In this document: piece by piece, positions 48,019-57,840 of the stretch | Layout of the letters: each line of letters opens with the position of its first letter | How positions within the stretch are numbered: the stretch's first letter is position 1 | From: JBBRHH01 sp963788015 | Lineage (GTDB): Bacteria > Planctomycetota > Phycisphaerae > Tepidisphaerales > Tepidisphaeraceae | Assembly: GCA_963788015.1 (NCBI GenBank) | Contig: CAWBEY010000001.1 | Span: 248,001 to 312,000 of the forward strand | DNA: 64,000 nt | Direction of reading: 5' to 3' | Program-made: the position numbers and the translations under genes | The notes under the pieces: model-generated | Database searches by the model: none | What the model saw: only the letters and a program-made list of their open reading frames with translations | What the model was told of the DNA's origin: nothing

Positions 48019-49169
48019 ATGAAAGCTCCGCCCCGTCGCATTTGCTTCGTTACTGGCACCCGTGCCGAGTTTGGGCTGATGCGCACGGCGCTTCGAAGCG
48101 ATCGGCGCCATCCCGATCTCGAGCTTCAGATCATTGCCACCGGCATGCACCTCGACCCGCGCCACGGCCGGGGGGTTGCACAGCTAAAATCCGAAGGGTG
48201 GAACATCGACGCCACCGTCCCCTGGCCCCCGGCCAACGATCCGACGTCCGTCGCCGTCCGCACCGGTCAGGCCACCATTGGGCTGGCCCGAGTTTATGAG
48301 CGCCTGGAGTCGGACGTCGTGCTCGTCGTGGGCGACCGGGTTGAAGCCTTTGCCGCCGCCTCGGCTGCGCATCTCTCGCATCGAATTCTCGCGCACGTCC
48401 ACGGCGGCGACCGTGCCCTGGGCCAGCTTGACGACTCGCTCCGCCACGCCATCACCAAGCTCAGCCACCTTCACTTCCCGGCCACGAAGCAAAGTGCTAA
48501 TCGTTTGGAAAGAATGGGCGAAGATCGCTGGCGCATTCACCACGTCGGCTCCCCCGGCAACGATGGAATCACTGCCTCCGCCGTTCCCTGGAAGACGCTC
48601 ACTAAAAATTTTCCGGCTCTTCGCCGCCGGCGCTATGCCCTCCTGGTTCTCCACCCCACCGATCCCGATCCGAAGATTGAGCAAGCCCGCGCCACTCTCC
48701 TCCTCAAGCTCACGCGTGAAGCTGGCTTCGAGCAGATTGTCATCATCCACCCCAACAACGACCCCGGCGCGGCCGGGATTTTACGAGCCTGGTCCAGCGC
48801 GAAGAGCGAGATCGTCACCATCCTCCCCGACGTTCCGCGCGACCTCTACCTCTCGCTCCTGGCGAACGCCGCCGCCCTCATCGGCAACAGTTCCAGCGGG
48901 ATCATCGAGTCCGCCGCTTTCGCCACCCCGACATTAGACATTGGCCCCCGGCAAGCTGGGCGAGAGCGGCCCGCAAATGTCATCCACAGCCATTGGTCCA
49001 CACGCAAACTGCGCCGGCCCTCCACCGCCTCCATACCCAGGAACGCTCCCGCCGCACCCCCAAAAACAACCCCTACGCCGGCAACGGCGCCGGCCGCCGC
49101 ATTGCTCAAGCCCTTGCCACCTTGCCCGTAGTCTCCCAAAAGTTCCGCCAGAAACTCATCACTTATTGA
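48019..49169 (+). CDS. neuC: Hydrolysing UDP-GlcNAc 2-epimerase (NeuC-like), one frameshift
   Basis: About 383 residues. Releases UDP and makes N-acetylmannosamine (or a 2,4-diacetamido analogue) for NeuB. RICFVTGTRAEFGLMRTAL, AHVHGGDRALGQLDDSLRHA, HVGSPGNDGI, IGNSSSGIIES and DIGPRQAGRER are the UDP-GlcNAc 2-epimerase signatures. A shift near 48998 leads to the usual C-terminus (NPYAGNGAGRRIAQALATL) and TGA 49167-49169. It closes the five-gene plus-strand operon. All catalytic stretches are intact, so the shift is probably an error. Confidence 0.88.
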
Positions 49170-49249
49170 CCAATTCGATCGCGTTGACGTAGTTGGCAGT
49201 TGGCAGAAATGCATGGACATGATGGCACAGGGCACTTACTCTATCGGGT

Positions 49250-49716
49250 ATGGCTAACACACAGAACATGCCCGCGCCGTCGCGCCATGCGCAGCGTTTT
49301 AAGCCGCGAGCGCAGCGCGGCCAAGCACTCGGCCTGCACGGCGACAGTACCATTCAGATGGTGAGACAAGTGCAGAAGGGCTTTCCCTATGCCGCTCTGA
49401 TTCGCTTCCACAAGCAAAGCGGCCTTTCCATCGCGACGATCGCCGATCTGGTGCAACTGCCTCAGCGGACGCTTATGCGTCGCAAGGCCACCGGCCGCCT
49501 CCGGCCTGACGAGTCGGAGCGCTCCTGCGCATTTCCAACGTCTATGAAAAAACAGTTGAGCTATTCGAGGGCGACGCCGATCAAGCTCGGCGCTGGCTGA
49601 CAACGCCCACCAAGGAACTGAACAATTCTCCCCCGCTGGACTTCGCCCGCACCGAGATCGGGGCACGGGAAGTGGAAGACCTGATCGGCCGCCTGGAACA
49701 CGGAGTGTTCACTTGA
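49250..49716 (+). CDS. Xre/MbcA/ParS-type antitoxin (DUF2384), one frameshift
   Basis: About 155 residues. The N-terminal half is a helix-turn-helix region (LIRFHKQSGLSIATIADLVQ). After a shift near 49527 the C-terminal domain reads RISNVYEKTVELFEGDADQA then RRWLTTPTKELNNSPPLDFA, the DUF2384 toxin-binding domain. It is the standard partner of RES toxins, one of which follows with a four-base TTGA overlap. No operator is obvious. Confidence 0.83.
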
Positions 49717-50176
49717 GCATCACTGCCTGGCGGATTGTTAAGGCCAGGCACGCCGCTACGCGCCTTCGACGGCGAGGGGCGCGCACCGCTTCGGAGGCCG
49801 CTGGAACAGCAAGGGGACGCGGATGGTCTATACCGCGGGCTCGCAGGCTTTGGCCGTACTGGAATTGCTGGTCCACCTGGAAGACAGTGAGCTGCTCCAG
49901 CACTACCGCCTGATTCCTGTCACGTTTGATGAATCGCTGATCAAGGTGCTGAACCTTAAGACCCTGCCGCCCAACTGGAATCGCCGCCCCACGCCGGCCA
50001 GCGTCCGCGCCATCGGCGATGCATGGGTGGCGGCCGGCGAATCTGCCGTCCTGCAGATTCCCAGCGTAGTCGTGCCCGCCGAGAACAACTACCTGCTCAA
50101 CCCCGCACACCCTGACTTCGCAAAGGTGTCCATCGGGAAGCCCCAGCCGTACCGCTTCGATCCGAGATTGAGTTGA
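49713..50176 (+). CDS. RES-domain toxin, two frameshifts near the start
   Basis: About 155 residues. RES toxins degrade cellular NAD+. Start TTG 49713 overlaps the antitoxin stop: SITAWRIVKARHAAT, then shifts near 49762 and 49782 restore FDGEGA and RFGGRWNSKGTRMVYTAG, which holds the conserved R-G-R of the active site. Later IPSVVVPAENNYLLNPAHPD supplies the S and N residues, and PYRFDPRL is the normal end. The shifts fall in a G run and a GC-rich patch. A complete Xre-RES module. Confidence 0.83.
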
Positions 50177-50177
50177 G

Positions 50178-50270
50178 GCCGGTAATGGCGGGCGAAAGCA
50201 AATCGCCCAGACCCTCCCCACTCTCGGCCTGACCCGGCCAAAGTTCCCCCAGAAGTTTATCGACTACTGC
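50178..50270 (+). pseudogene. Relic of a second neuC-like 3' end
   Basis: The frame right after the RES stop reads AGNGGRKQIAQTLPTLGL and KFPQKFIDY, close to the NeuC tail AGNGAGRRIAQALATLPV and KFRQKLITY that ends at 49169. No other part of the gene is present. The RES-Xre module thus lies between two diverged neuC-type ends, as if it had replaced or split a neighbouring copy. Confidence 0.55.
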
Positions 50271-50480
50271 AGCGGCGACGAGCGCGAGGAATTGGAGTCG
50301 GATGCACCAAGCACTCCAAGGCGCAACATTTCATGTCGAGCACATCATGCCGTCCGCACGCGCAACGCAAAACTCCGCCCCGAACTGGAAATGACCGTTT
50401 GACCACGCTATGAAGTTCGACGGTTTTAGCGAAACGTTCGCGGCCGGGCGGTCGTGTCCCTCTCAACGTCCGAGGCATGA

Positions 50481-53018
50481 ATGACAATGACAAGAAGTCG
50501 TTTCTGGTTGTCGAGCGCCGTGCTGACGGGGGTCTTGCTCCTTCTCGCCACCTGGATATTTCTTTCACTCGCTTCGCCCGCACCAGTTGGGTCAAACGTC
50601 TCCTCTCGCGCCAACCCAAATTTCTTCGCGAATTTGTTCAAGGTCTACATGCCACGCCGAATGTGCATGGCCTATGAGACGCCGGTGATATGGCTTCATT
50701 TCGTTTCCGATCTGCTTATCGCCGCTTCTTACTATTCCATCCCGGTGGCGTTGGTGTATTTCATCCGCCGCCGAAAGGATATCGCTTTCGGGTGGGTTTT
50801 CTGGCTGTTCGCAGGCTTCATCCTCGCTTGCGGAACCACGCACATCTTCGGCGTGCTCGACCTCTGGAAACCGTTTTACAAAATCGATGGCATCGTCAAA
50901 TTGTTCACCGCTCTTCTTTCAGTTGTGACGGCCGTGGCGCTTTGGCCGCTTATCCCTGAAGCGCTCGCGCTTCCCAGCCGTGCCGATCTGGAGACGACGG
51001 TTGCCCAGCGCACGGCCGATTTGCAGCGCAGCAACACTGCCCTCCAGGAAACCGAGGAGCGCTTCCGCCTCGTTGCCAACTCCATCCCACAGCTTGCCTG
51101 GATGGCCCGGCCTGACGGCTCGATCTTCTGGTACAACCAGCGCTGGTTTGACTATACAGGCGCTACACTGGCGGATATGGAGGGTTGGGGCTGGCAGAGC
51201 GTTCACGATCCAAAAGAACTCCCCCGCGTGATGGAAAAGTGGAAGGCCGCCATCGCCGCTGGAAGTCCCTGGGAGGATTCGTTTCCGCTGCGCCGCCACG
51301 ATGGCGAAATGCGCGTTCACCTCTCGCGTGCGATGCCACTCAAGAATGACAAGGCTGAAGTGCTCTTCTGGTTTGGCACCAACACCGATATCGAGAATCA
51401 ACTTCGTAGCGAGCAAGCCCTTGCCCATGCCCGCGAACGTCTGGCCCTGGCCGTTGAAGCCGCGGAGATTGGCACCTTCTACTGCCCGATGCCGCTTGGC
51501 CGGATCGAATGGAACGCCACCTGCAAGAATCACTTCTGGCTTCCCCCTGAAGCGGAGATCGACTTCGACCTGTTCTACGCCACCATTCATCCCGATGACC
51601 GCGACAACACTCGACAAGCCGTCGAGAAAGCGGTGTTTGAGCATCAGAGTTACGACGTGGAGTACCGGACGGTGGCGCCCGATGGCCGCTTGCGGTGGAT
51701 CCGCGCAAAAGGCCGGGCTTATTACGACGAATCGGGCAGCCCGACGCGCTTCGACGGAATCACCATTGATGTATCGCGCCAGCACCTGGCCGCCGAGGAA
51801 CGCGAGCGGCTTCTCGAAAGCGAACGCGGTGCACGATCCCAGGCCGAAGCCGCCAGCCGCCTCAAAGACGACTTCCTCACCACATTAAGCCACGAGCTGC
51901 GCACACCGCTAAACGCCATCCTGGGCTGGAGACAGTTGCTCCGGCGTCAGCCCGCGGGCGAGGAGGAGGTGGCCGAGGGCCTCTCGGTCATCGAACGCAA
52001 CGCACGCGTTCAGGTGCAACTGGTCGAAGATCTGCTCGATCTAAGCCGCATCGTCTCGGGAAAGCTGAGGATCGACGTTCAGCGCGTTGATATGGCCGAG
52101 GTCATCAAAAATGCTGTCTTGTCAGTCCGGCCGACAGCCGAAGCACGCGAGGTTCGCATCGAAACTGTGTTGGACACCCGCGTCGGGCCGGTGCGGGGCG
52201 ATCCCGCCCGTCTTCAACAGGTTGTCTGGAACCTCTTAACCAACGCCGTAAAGTTCACGTCAAAAGGCGGCAAGGTCCAACTGTCGCTGGAGCGCGTCAA
52301 TTCCCATGTGGAAATGACCGTCACCGACACCGGTATCGGAATCTCACCTGAATTTTTGCCCCACGTCTTCGATCGTTTCCGCCAGGCCGACAGCAGCACC
52401 ACCCGCAAGCACGGCGGCCTTGGAATCGGCCTGGCCATCGTCAAAAATATCGTCGAGCTTCACGGCGGCACCGTTCGCGCAAAGAGCGCTGGAGAAGGCC
52501 AGGGCGCGAGCTTCAGCGTGGAACTCCCCCTCGTCATCGTTCAACATGATTCACCCGACCCTACCCGCCAACACCCGCGCGCCCTCCAGGCAAACGGTGA
52601 TTCAAATATTATTTGTAACGAGCGAATGCTGGAGAACGTGTGCATTCTCGTGGTCGATGATGAGCGTGATGCGCGCGATCTGGTGAAGCGCCTGCTGGAA
52701 GACTGCCACGGCCGGGTCATCACGGCCGCCGACGCGACCGAGGCGCTGGTCCTGCTTCAAAAAGAGCGGCCCGATGTGCTCCTGAGCGATATCTGAATGC
52801 CGGATCAAGACGGCTACGACCTGATCCGCCAGGTGCGCGAGCTTGCACCAGGCCAGGGCGGCGAAACCCCCGCCGCCGCCCTCACGGCCTTCGCCCGGTC
52901 CGAAGACCGCCGAAGAGCCCTGATCGCCGGCTATCAATCGCACATCGCCAAGCCGGTCGACCCTTCAGAGTTGGTCACAGTAGTGGCAAGCCTGGCCGGG
53001 AAGATGCGGAGAAAATAG
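50481..53018 (+). CDS. Ethylene-receptor-like hybrid histidine kinase with in-frame TGA
   Basis: 845 codons with one internal TGA (52794-52796). Order: N-terminal membrane helix; three-helix ethylene-binding-like sensor (VSDLLIAASYYSIPVALVYF, then FILACGTTHIFGVLDLW) keeping the Asp, Tyr, Ile-Pro, Cys and His that bind copper and ethylene in ETR1; two PAS domains; HisKA with TLSHELRTPLNAIL; ATPase with LLTNAVKFTSKGG and DTGIGISPEF; and a receiver. The TGA replaces the Gly of the receiver motif SDI[G]MPDQDGYDL. Without read-through the receiver is lost. GAGG precedes ATG 50481. Confidence 0.88.
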
Positions 53019-53105
53019 ACGCGAAGTCGTCGCACCATAATTTCTCCCCATAAAAAGCTTTCCTCCTCTACCCCTGCGGCCCCTCGGATGGCATCATTCC
53101 AAATC

Positions 53106-54642
53106 ATGTCAACCCAAACTCGCCAGCTATTCTTCCTCCTTTTCCTCCTGCTCCTCCCCACCTTCGCCCGCGCGGCCGATTTGCGACCCAACATCCTCTT
53201 CATCTTCAGCGACGATCACGCCTATCAGGCCGTCAGCGCCTATGGCCACAACCTCAACAAAACCCCCAACATCGACCGCCTCGCGGCCGAAGGCATGCGC
53301 TTCGACCGCTGCCTCACCACCTACTCCCTCTGCGGCCCAAGCCGCGCCTGCGTCCTTACCGGAAAATACAGCCACCTCAATGGCTTCTACAACAATTACA
53401 ACAGTCGCTTTGACGGCACTCAGCAAACACTCCCCAAGCTCCTCCACGCGGCCGGCTACCAGACCGCTGTCGTCGGCAAATGGCACCTGGAATCCGATCC
53501 CACCGGCTTCGACTTCTGGCAAATCCTTCCCGGTCAGGGCCAGTACTACAACCCCCCGATGTTCCGCAACGGCCAGAAGATTAAGATCCCCGGCTACGTC
53601 ACCGACATCATCACCGACGCCTCCCTCGACTGGCTTAAAAACCAGCGAGATCCCTCCAAGCCGTTCCTCCTCATGTGCCAGCACAAAGCACCCCACCGCG
53701 AATGGGAGCCCAACCTCAAGAACCTTTCCCTCTTTGATGGCGTCACCTTCCCCGAACCACCCACCCTCTTCGACGACTACGCCGGCCGAGGCAAGGCCGA
53801 GCACGAGCAGGACATGACCATCGCCACCACCATGACCAAGCGCGATCTCAAGTTTCTCGCACCGGCCGCCCTCACGGCCGAGCAGCGCAAACAATGGGAT
53901 GCCTACTACGATCCCCGCAACGCCGACTTCCTGAAGCTAAACCCCCAGGGGAAGGACCTGGTGCGCTGGAAATACCAGCGCTACATGCACGACTACCTCG
54001 CCACCATCGCCTCCGTCGATGAAAGCGTCGGCCAGCTCCTCGACTACCTCAAATCCGCCGGCCTGGAACAAAACACCATCGTCGTCTACTCCTCCGATCA
54101 GGGCTTCTATCTCGGCGAGCATGGCTGGTTCGACAAGCGCTGGATCTTCGAAGAATCCCTCCGCACTCCCCTCCTCATCCGCTGGCCGGGAACGATCAAG
54201 CCCGCCTCCATCAACACCGACATCGTCTCCAACCTCGACTTCGCCGAAACCTTCGCCGACGCCGCCGGCCTGGACGTTCCCGCAGACATGCAAGGCCGCA
54301 GCCTTCTCCCCATCCTCAAAGGCCAAACCCCCGCCGACTGGCGAAAATCGCTTCTACTACCACTACTACGAACACCCGGCCGTCCACAACGTCGCCCGCC
54401 ACTACGGCATCGTCACCGACCGCTACAAGCTGGTCCATTTCTACGAGCCACAGTTCAACTACTGGGAACTGTTCGACCTCAAAACCGATCCGCACGAGCT
54501 CACCAGCGTCTACGACAACACCGACTACGCCCAGATCCAGAAAGATCTTCACGAGCAACTCGATCAACTTCGAAAGGATTTAAAAGTCCCCGCCGAAGAT
54601 CCGCCCCAAAGCATGATCAAGCTGAAGTCTGATGAAAAATAA
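53106..54642 (+). CDS. Exported sulfatase, one frameshift
   Basis: About 512 residues. Signal peptide STQTRQLFFLLFLLLLPTFA, then RPNILFIFSDDHAYQAV with metal-binding Asp pairs. LCGPSRACVLTGKYSHLNGF holds the CxPSR motif whose cysteine becomes formylglycine. VVGKWHLE, KAPHREW and SSDQGFYLGEHGWFDKRWIFEE are further type I sulfatase marks. A shift near 54345 leads to FYYHYYEHPAVHNVARHYGI and the end SMIKLKSDEK. It probably removes sulfate from polysaccharides outside the cytoplasm. A relic of a paralogue lies at 28908. ATG 53106 is preferred to 53088. Confidence 0.92.
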
Positions 54643-54704
54643 GATCGCGTGCGGTCCTGAAAGAAGGCCTGCGGCCATTTCTTCATTCGCGGAGCCAGAA
54701 CACG

Positions 54705-54734
54705 TTGAAGTTTTGCGCCGCGGTTTGCTATACT
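54705..54734 (+). promoter_or_regulatory. Sigma-70-type promoter, leaderless
   Basis: TTGAAG (54705-54710), an 18-base spacer and TATACT (54729-54734). The ATG of the next gene begins six bases later, so the transcript should start at or next to the start codon. Confidence 0.55.
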
Positions 54735-54740
54735 TTTCAC

Positions 54741-55007
54741 ATGCTCAAAAATCCCGACATTCTGGAGCGGGTAATCAATCCGAAACGCGGCACCTTTTCA
54801 CAAGATCTCGCCCGCCAGGTCTTGGAATTTCGCTTCCCGCGCAAAGACTTAGCCCGATACGAAAAATTGTCCATCAAAGCACAAGCCGGCACGTTGACGG
54901 TTTCGGAGCGCGCTCAGTTGGAAGACTATGTCAATGTGAATGACTTGCTCATGATCCTCAAGGCAAAGGCCCAAGCCTCCTTGCGAGATCAGAAACCTGC
55001 TGCGTAG
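54741..55007 (+). CDS. Small protein paired with HNH nuclease, unknown function
   Basis: 88 residues opening MLKNPDILERVINPKRGTFS; mostly helical and charged (LARQVLEFRFPRKDLARYEK). It has no signal or membrane segment. Its stop is five bases before the HNH gene, so the two are co-transcribed from the leaderless promoter at 54705. Two-gene cassettes of this kind occur in planctomycete genomes (recollection, not searched). The role is unknown; it could regulate the nuclease. Confidence 0.65.
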   Translation: MLKNPDILERVINPKRGTFSQDLARQVLEFRFPRKDLARYEKLSIKAQAGTLTVSERAQLEDYVNVNDLLMILKAKAQASLRDQKPAA

Positions 55008-55012
55008 TCTTC

Positions 55013-55411
55013 ATGAAGAAGCAACTTGAACACGCCGTCAGGCTCCGCGCTGCTTCTCTTTGCGAATACTGCCACTTACCCGAAGCCCACTCTGATCTGC
55101 CGCATGTCATTGACCATATCATCGCGCGTCAACATGGCGGCAGAACGACAAGCAGCAATCTTGCCCTCTGCTGTGGGCGGTGTAATCTTTCAAAAGGCCC
55201 CAACATTGCCGGCATTGACCAGCGTTCGAGAAAGCGCACCCGTCTCTTCAATCCCCGCCGCGACTTATGGTCACGGCATTTTTTCTGGCAGGGTCCGATA
55301 TTACGGGGCGCAACCGCTGTCGGGAGGGCCACAATCGATGTGCTTGCAATCAATCACCCCTATCGCCTCGCCGCACGACAAGTCCTCTTATCGACCGGCA
55401 AATTCCGCTGA
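55013..55411 (+). CDS. HNH endonuclease
   Basis: 132 residues. The zinc-binding cysteines CEYC come first, then the HNH core HVIDHIIARQHGG, then NLALCCGRCNLSKG with the second zinc pair and the N/H residues. The C-terminal half (WSRHFFWQGPILRGATAVGR) is typical of the stand-alone HNH proteins found in planctomycetes and cyanobacteria. DNA cleavage is likely; a defined target is not known. It lies five bases after the small helical protein. Confidence 0.85.
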   Translation: MKKQLEHAVRLRAASLCEYCHLPEAHSDLPHVIDHIIARQHGGRTTSSNLALCCGRCNLSKGPNIAGIDQRSRKRTRLFNPRRDLWSRHFFWQGPILRGATAVGRATIDVLAINHPYRLAARQVLLSTGKFR

Positions 55412-55525
55412 GCATTTCAATGCGTTAATGCACCGATGCACCGACGAATCAATCCCCACCCTCCAATTGGATCCTCCGTGGCTTCCCGGTAGCAATCTCT
55501 AGTTCTCCTTCCTCCACTCCCCACC

Positions 55526-55554
55526 TTGAGCCTCCCCCCACCCCCCTGTACAAT
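55526..55554 (+). promoter_or_regulatory. Sigma-70-type promoter of the helicase gene
   Basis: TTGAGC (55526-55531), exactly 17 bases, TACAAT (55549-55554), 43 bases before the TTG start codon. A good match to the consensus. Confidence 0.6.
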
Positions 55555-55596
55555 CCCCCACCCTATTCTCCGCACCACCCCGAAAGGACAAGCCGC

Positions 55597-56989
55597 TTGA
55601 GCGACAAGACCGAACACCCCCCTGTCCCCGAACTCTTTGCCGCACTCGGCATCCGACCTTCCATCCTCCGTGCTCTGGCCGAGGCCAAGTTCACCACCCC
55701 TTCCGACATCCAGTCCCTCCTCATCCCCGCGCGCTGGCGGGCGTGGATATTCTTGGCCAGGCACGCACCGGCACCGGCAAAACGGCCGCCTTCAGCATCC
55801 CCATTATCCAAGGGCTGTGAACGCTCCCGCTCCACGCAGGCGATCATCCTCGTCCCCACCCGCGAGCTTGCGGTTCAGGTCGAGGAGGAATTCAAGCGTC
55901 TTGCCCAGTTCACGCCGATCCGCTCCATCGCCGTCTATGGCGGGCAGAAAATCATGGCCCAGGCGAAGTTTCTCAAGACCGAGCCGCAGGTGCTGGTTGG
56001 CACGCCCGGCCGGGTCATCGACCTCCTCGACCGCCGCCTCATCAACTTCTCCAACATCCGCTTCGTGGTGCTGGACGAAGTGGATCGCATGCTCGACATC
56101 GGCTTCCGCGATGACATCCGCAACATCCTTGGCCGGGTGAAAGGGCGTGCGGCGTGCTGAATCATCTGGTGACAATGCGGATGGCGATGCTCCTCGCACC
56201 CATCAAACCATGTTCGTCTCGGCCACCATCGACGGCGAAATCGAGCGCCTTGGCCGCCAATACATGCGCGAGCCAGTTGAGAAGCTCATCGCCCCCGGCT
56301 CCGACGAAAAGCCCACCGTCGCCAGCGTCGAGCAGTTTTATTTCCCGGTCCAGCCTTGGGACAAATACCGCCTTCTGCGCATGCTCCTCATCAAGGAAAA
56401 CCCGGATCTTGCCATTGTCTTCTGCAAAACCAAGCATGGCGCACAGAAGCTGGCCAAGAAGCTGCACGCCGATGGCATTGAATGCCGCGAAATTCACGGC
56501 AACCTGGTGCAGTCCAAGCGCGAGCGCGTGATGAAAGGTTTCAGGGGCGGCAAGTTCGATGTGCTGGTCGCCACCGATCTGGCCAGCCGCGGCATTGATG
56601 TGGCCGACATCAGCCACATCATCAACTTCGATATCCCCGACGATCCGGAGGTTTACGTGCATCGCGTCGGCCGAACCGCCCGCATGGGGGCCGCCGGCAA
56701 GGCGTTCACATTCGTCACCCGCGAGCAGGGCGATCAGCTCAGCAAGGTCGAAGAATTAATTAATATGCTGATTCTCCCCGCCACCCTCGAAGGCTTCGAG
56801 CAAAGCCCCACCCCGGCCGACTGGACCACCGAGAAACCCGGCCAAGGCTCCAACAACTCGCCGCCCGCCCCGTCATCAAATCAATCGGAACCCGCCATCC
56901 TCCCCGGCCACCCCGCCCCCGTCACTCTCCGCCCCAGAACCATCGGCAGCAAACAACCGATCACCCGCCGCCACCGACGACGACGGTGA
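55597..56989 (+). CDS. DEAD-box RNA helicase (DEVD form), three frameshifts
   Basis: About 465 residues. Start TTG 55597 with AAAGGA upstream. ALAGVDILGQARTGTGKTAA (Walker A) is in a second frame between shifts near 55735 and 55805. VPTRELAVQVEEEF, TPGRVIDLL and LDEVDRMLDIGFRDD (the DEAD box, here DEVD) follow. After a shift near 56150, TMFVSATIDGEIERL, IVFCKTKHGAQ, DLASRGIDVADI and YVHRVGRTARMGAAGK complete both RecA domains. The C-terminus is Pro/Arg-rich, probably RNA-binding. It likely acts in cold adaptation, ribosome assembly or RNA decay. Confidence 0.9.
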
Positions 56990-57002
56990 GAGACACTTCG
57001 CT

Positions 57003-57203
57003 CTACCAGCGATCCAAGCCGATTTCGCCCTTATGTTCGATCTCACCCCGGAAATCGGCTTCCGAGATACCTCGAATCAACTCGCGCAGGGCGGCCTCCA
57101 TCCGGCCATAACCGCACATGGCATGACCACACAGCTTGTGCGCCTTGATGGCGTCCTCACGCTTGTCGATGTCTTCCCTGCAAACTTCTCCGGGATATTG
57201 CAT
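57003..57203 (-). CDS. Small conserved-looking protein, unknown function
   Basis: 66 residues from ATG 57203 (MQYPGEVCREDIDKREDAIK), polar and helical, with one CGHAMCGYG stretch whose two cysteines could bind metal. GAGAGGG lies about seven bases before the ATG. It is downstream of the ACT-domain gene on the same strand. The ordered composition argues for a real gene, but no family is recognised. Confidence 0.5.
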   Translation of the reverse strand: MQYPGEVCREDIDKREDAIKAHKLCGHAMCGYGRMEAALRELIRGISEADFRGEIEHKGEIGLDRW

Positions 57204-57258
57204 CGAAAACCCTCTCACTGCAAAAACGAATAAAGCCCCGGCGGACGAACTCTACATA

Positions 57259-57801
57259 TCATACCGCGCCCAGTAAAAAGTCAATATTTAATTCGTCCGA
57301 TAATACAGATAATCTTTGTCTGATATCTGCTAAAGCCGTCTTTCGCGGCACGGAGAGGATCATTTCCATCTCAAACATCGGCGCCCCTGTATACGGGGCG
57401 GCGGTCAGCCGGGTGTCCATGCTCTCGATGTTTACAGCAAGTTCTCGCAACACACTGGCAAATCGATGCACAAGCCCCGGCTGATCGATCGCCGTCGCCG
57501 TCAGCCGATACGGCAGCGAATCTCCCGCCCCGCCGCTCGCGGTGCCAGTGCCCACCTCACCCGCCGGCCGCACCTCCGCCTGCAGGCCGCTTGCCTGGGC
57601 CAACTGCCAAAGCTCGCTCCGAATGCGTCCAATGGTCTTGGCCTCCCCTCCAAACAGCACCATCATGGCAAACTGCCCCCGCAGGTTCACCATCCGGCTA
57701 TCCGCCAGATTGCCCCCACGCTCAAAGATAAATCGCGAAACCTCGTCCACCAACCCCGGCCGATCAGCCCCGATCGCAGTGAGAATAGCGTGTTCTTCCA
57801 T
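57259..57801 (-). CDS. Tandem ACT-domain protein (GcvR-like)
   Basis: 180 residues with two ACT domains: AILTAIGADRPGLVDEVSRF (1-85) and YRLTATAIDQPGLVHRFASV (95-180). This layout matches the glycine-cleavage-system regulator GcvR, which binds amino acids and modulates GcvA in enterobacteria; similar stand-alone proteins elsewhere have unknown partners. No glycine-cleavage genes are nearby. GGAGG sits only one base before the ATG, and a TATCAT box ends seven bases upstream, so translation initiation is atypical. Confidence 0.82.
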   Translation of the reverse strand: MEEHAILTAIGADRPGLVDEVSRFIFERGGNLADSRMVNLRGQFAMMVLFGGEAKTIGRIRSELWQLAQASGLQAEVRPAGEVGTGTASGGAGDSLPYRLTATAIDQPGLVHRFASVLRELAVNIESMDTRLTAAPYTGAPMFEMEMILSVPRKTALADIRQRLSVLSDELNIDFLLGAV

Positions 57802-57840
57802 GCCTCCAATGATACCGCCCTCCTTCCCCGCTGCCCATCA

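Noticed and set aside
52794..52796. TGA read as glycine (alternative genetic code)
   Set aside because: The stop replaces a conserved Gly, as in code 25, but many other genes here end properly at TGA (e.g. purN overlap, HNH, neuC), so a genome-wide recoding does not fit.
55735..55805. Programmed frameshifting in the helicase gene
   Set aside because: The two shifts cancel each other around Walker A, there is no slippery heptamer with a downstream structure, and similar breaks occur all over the window.
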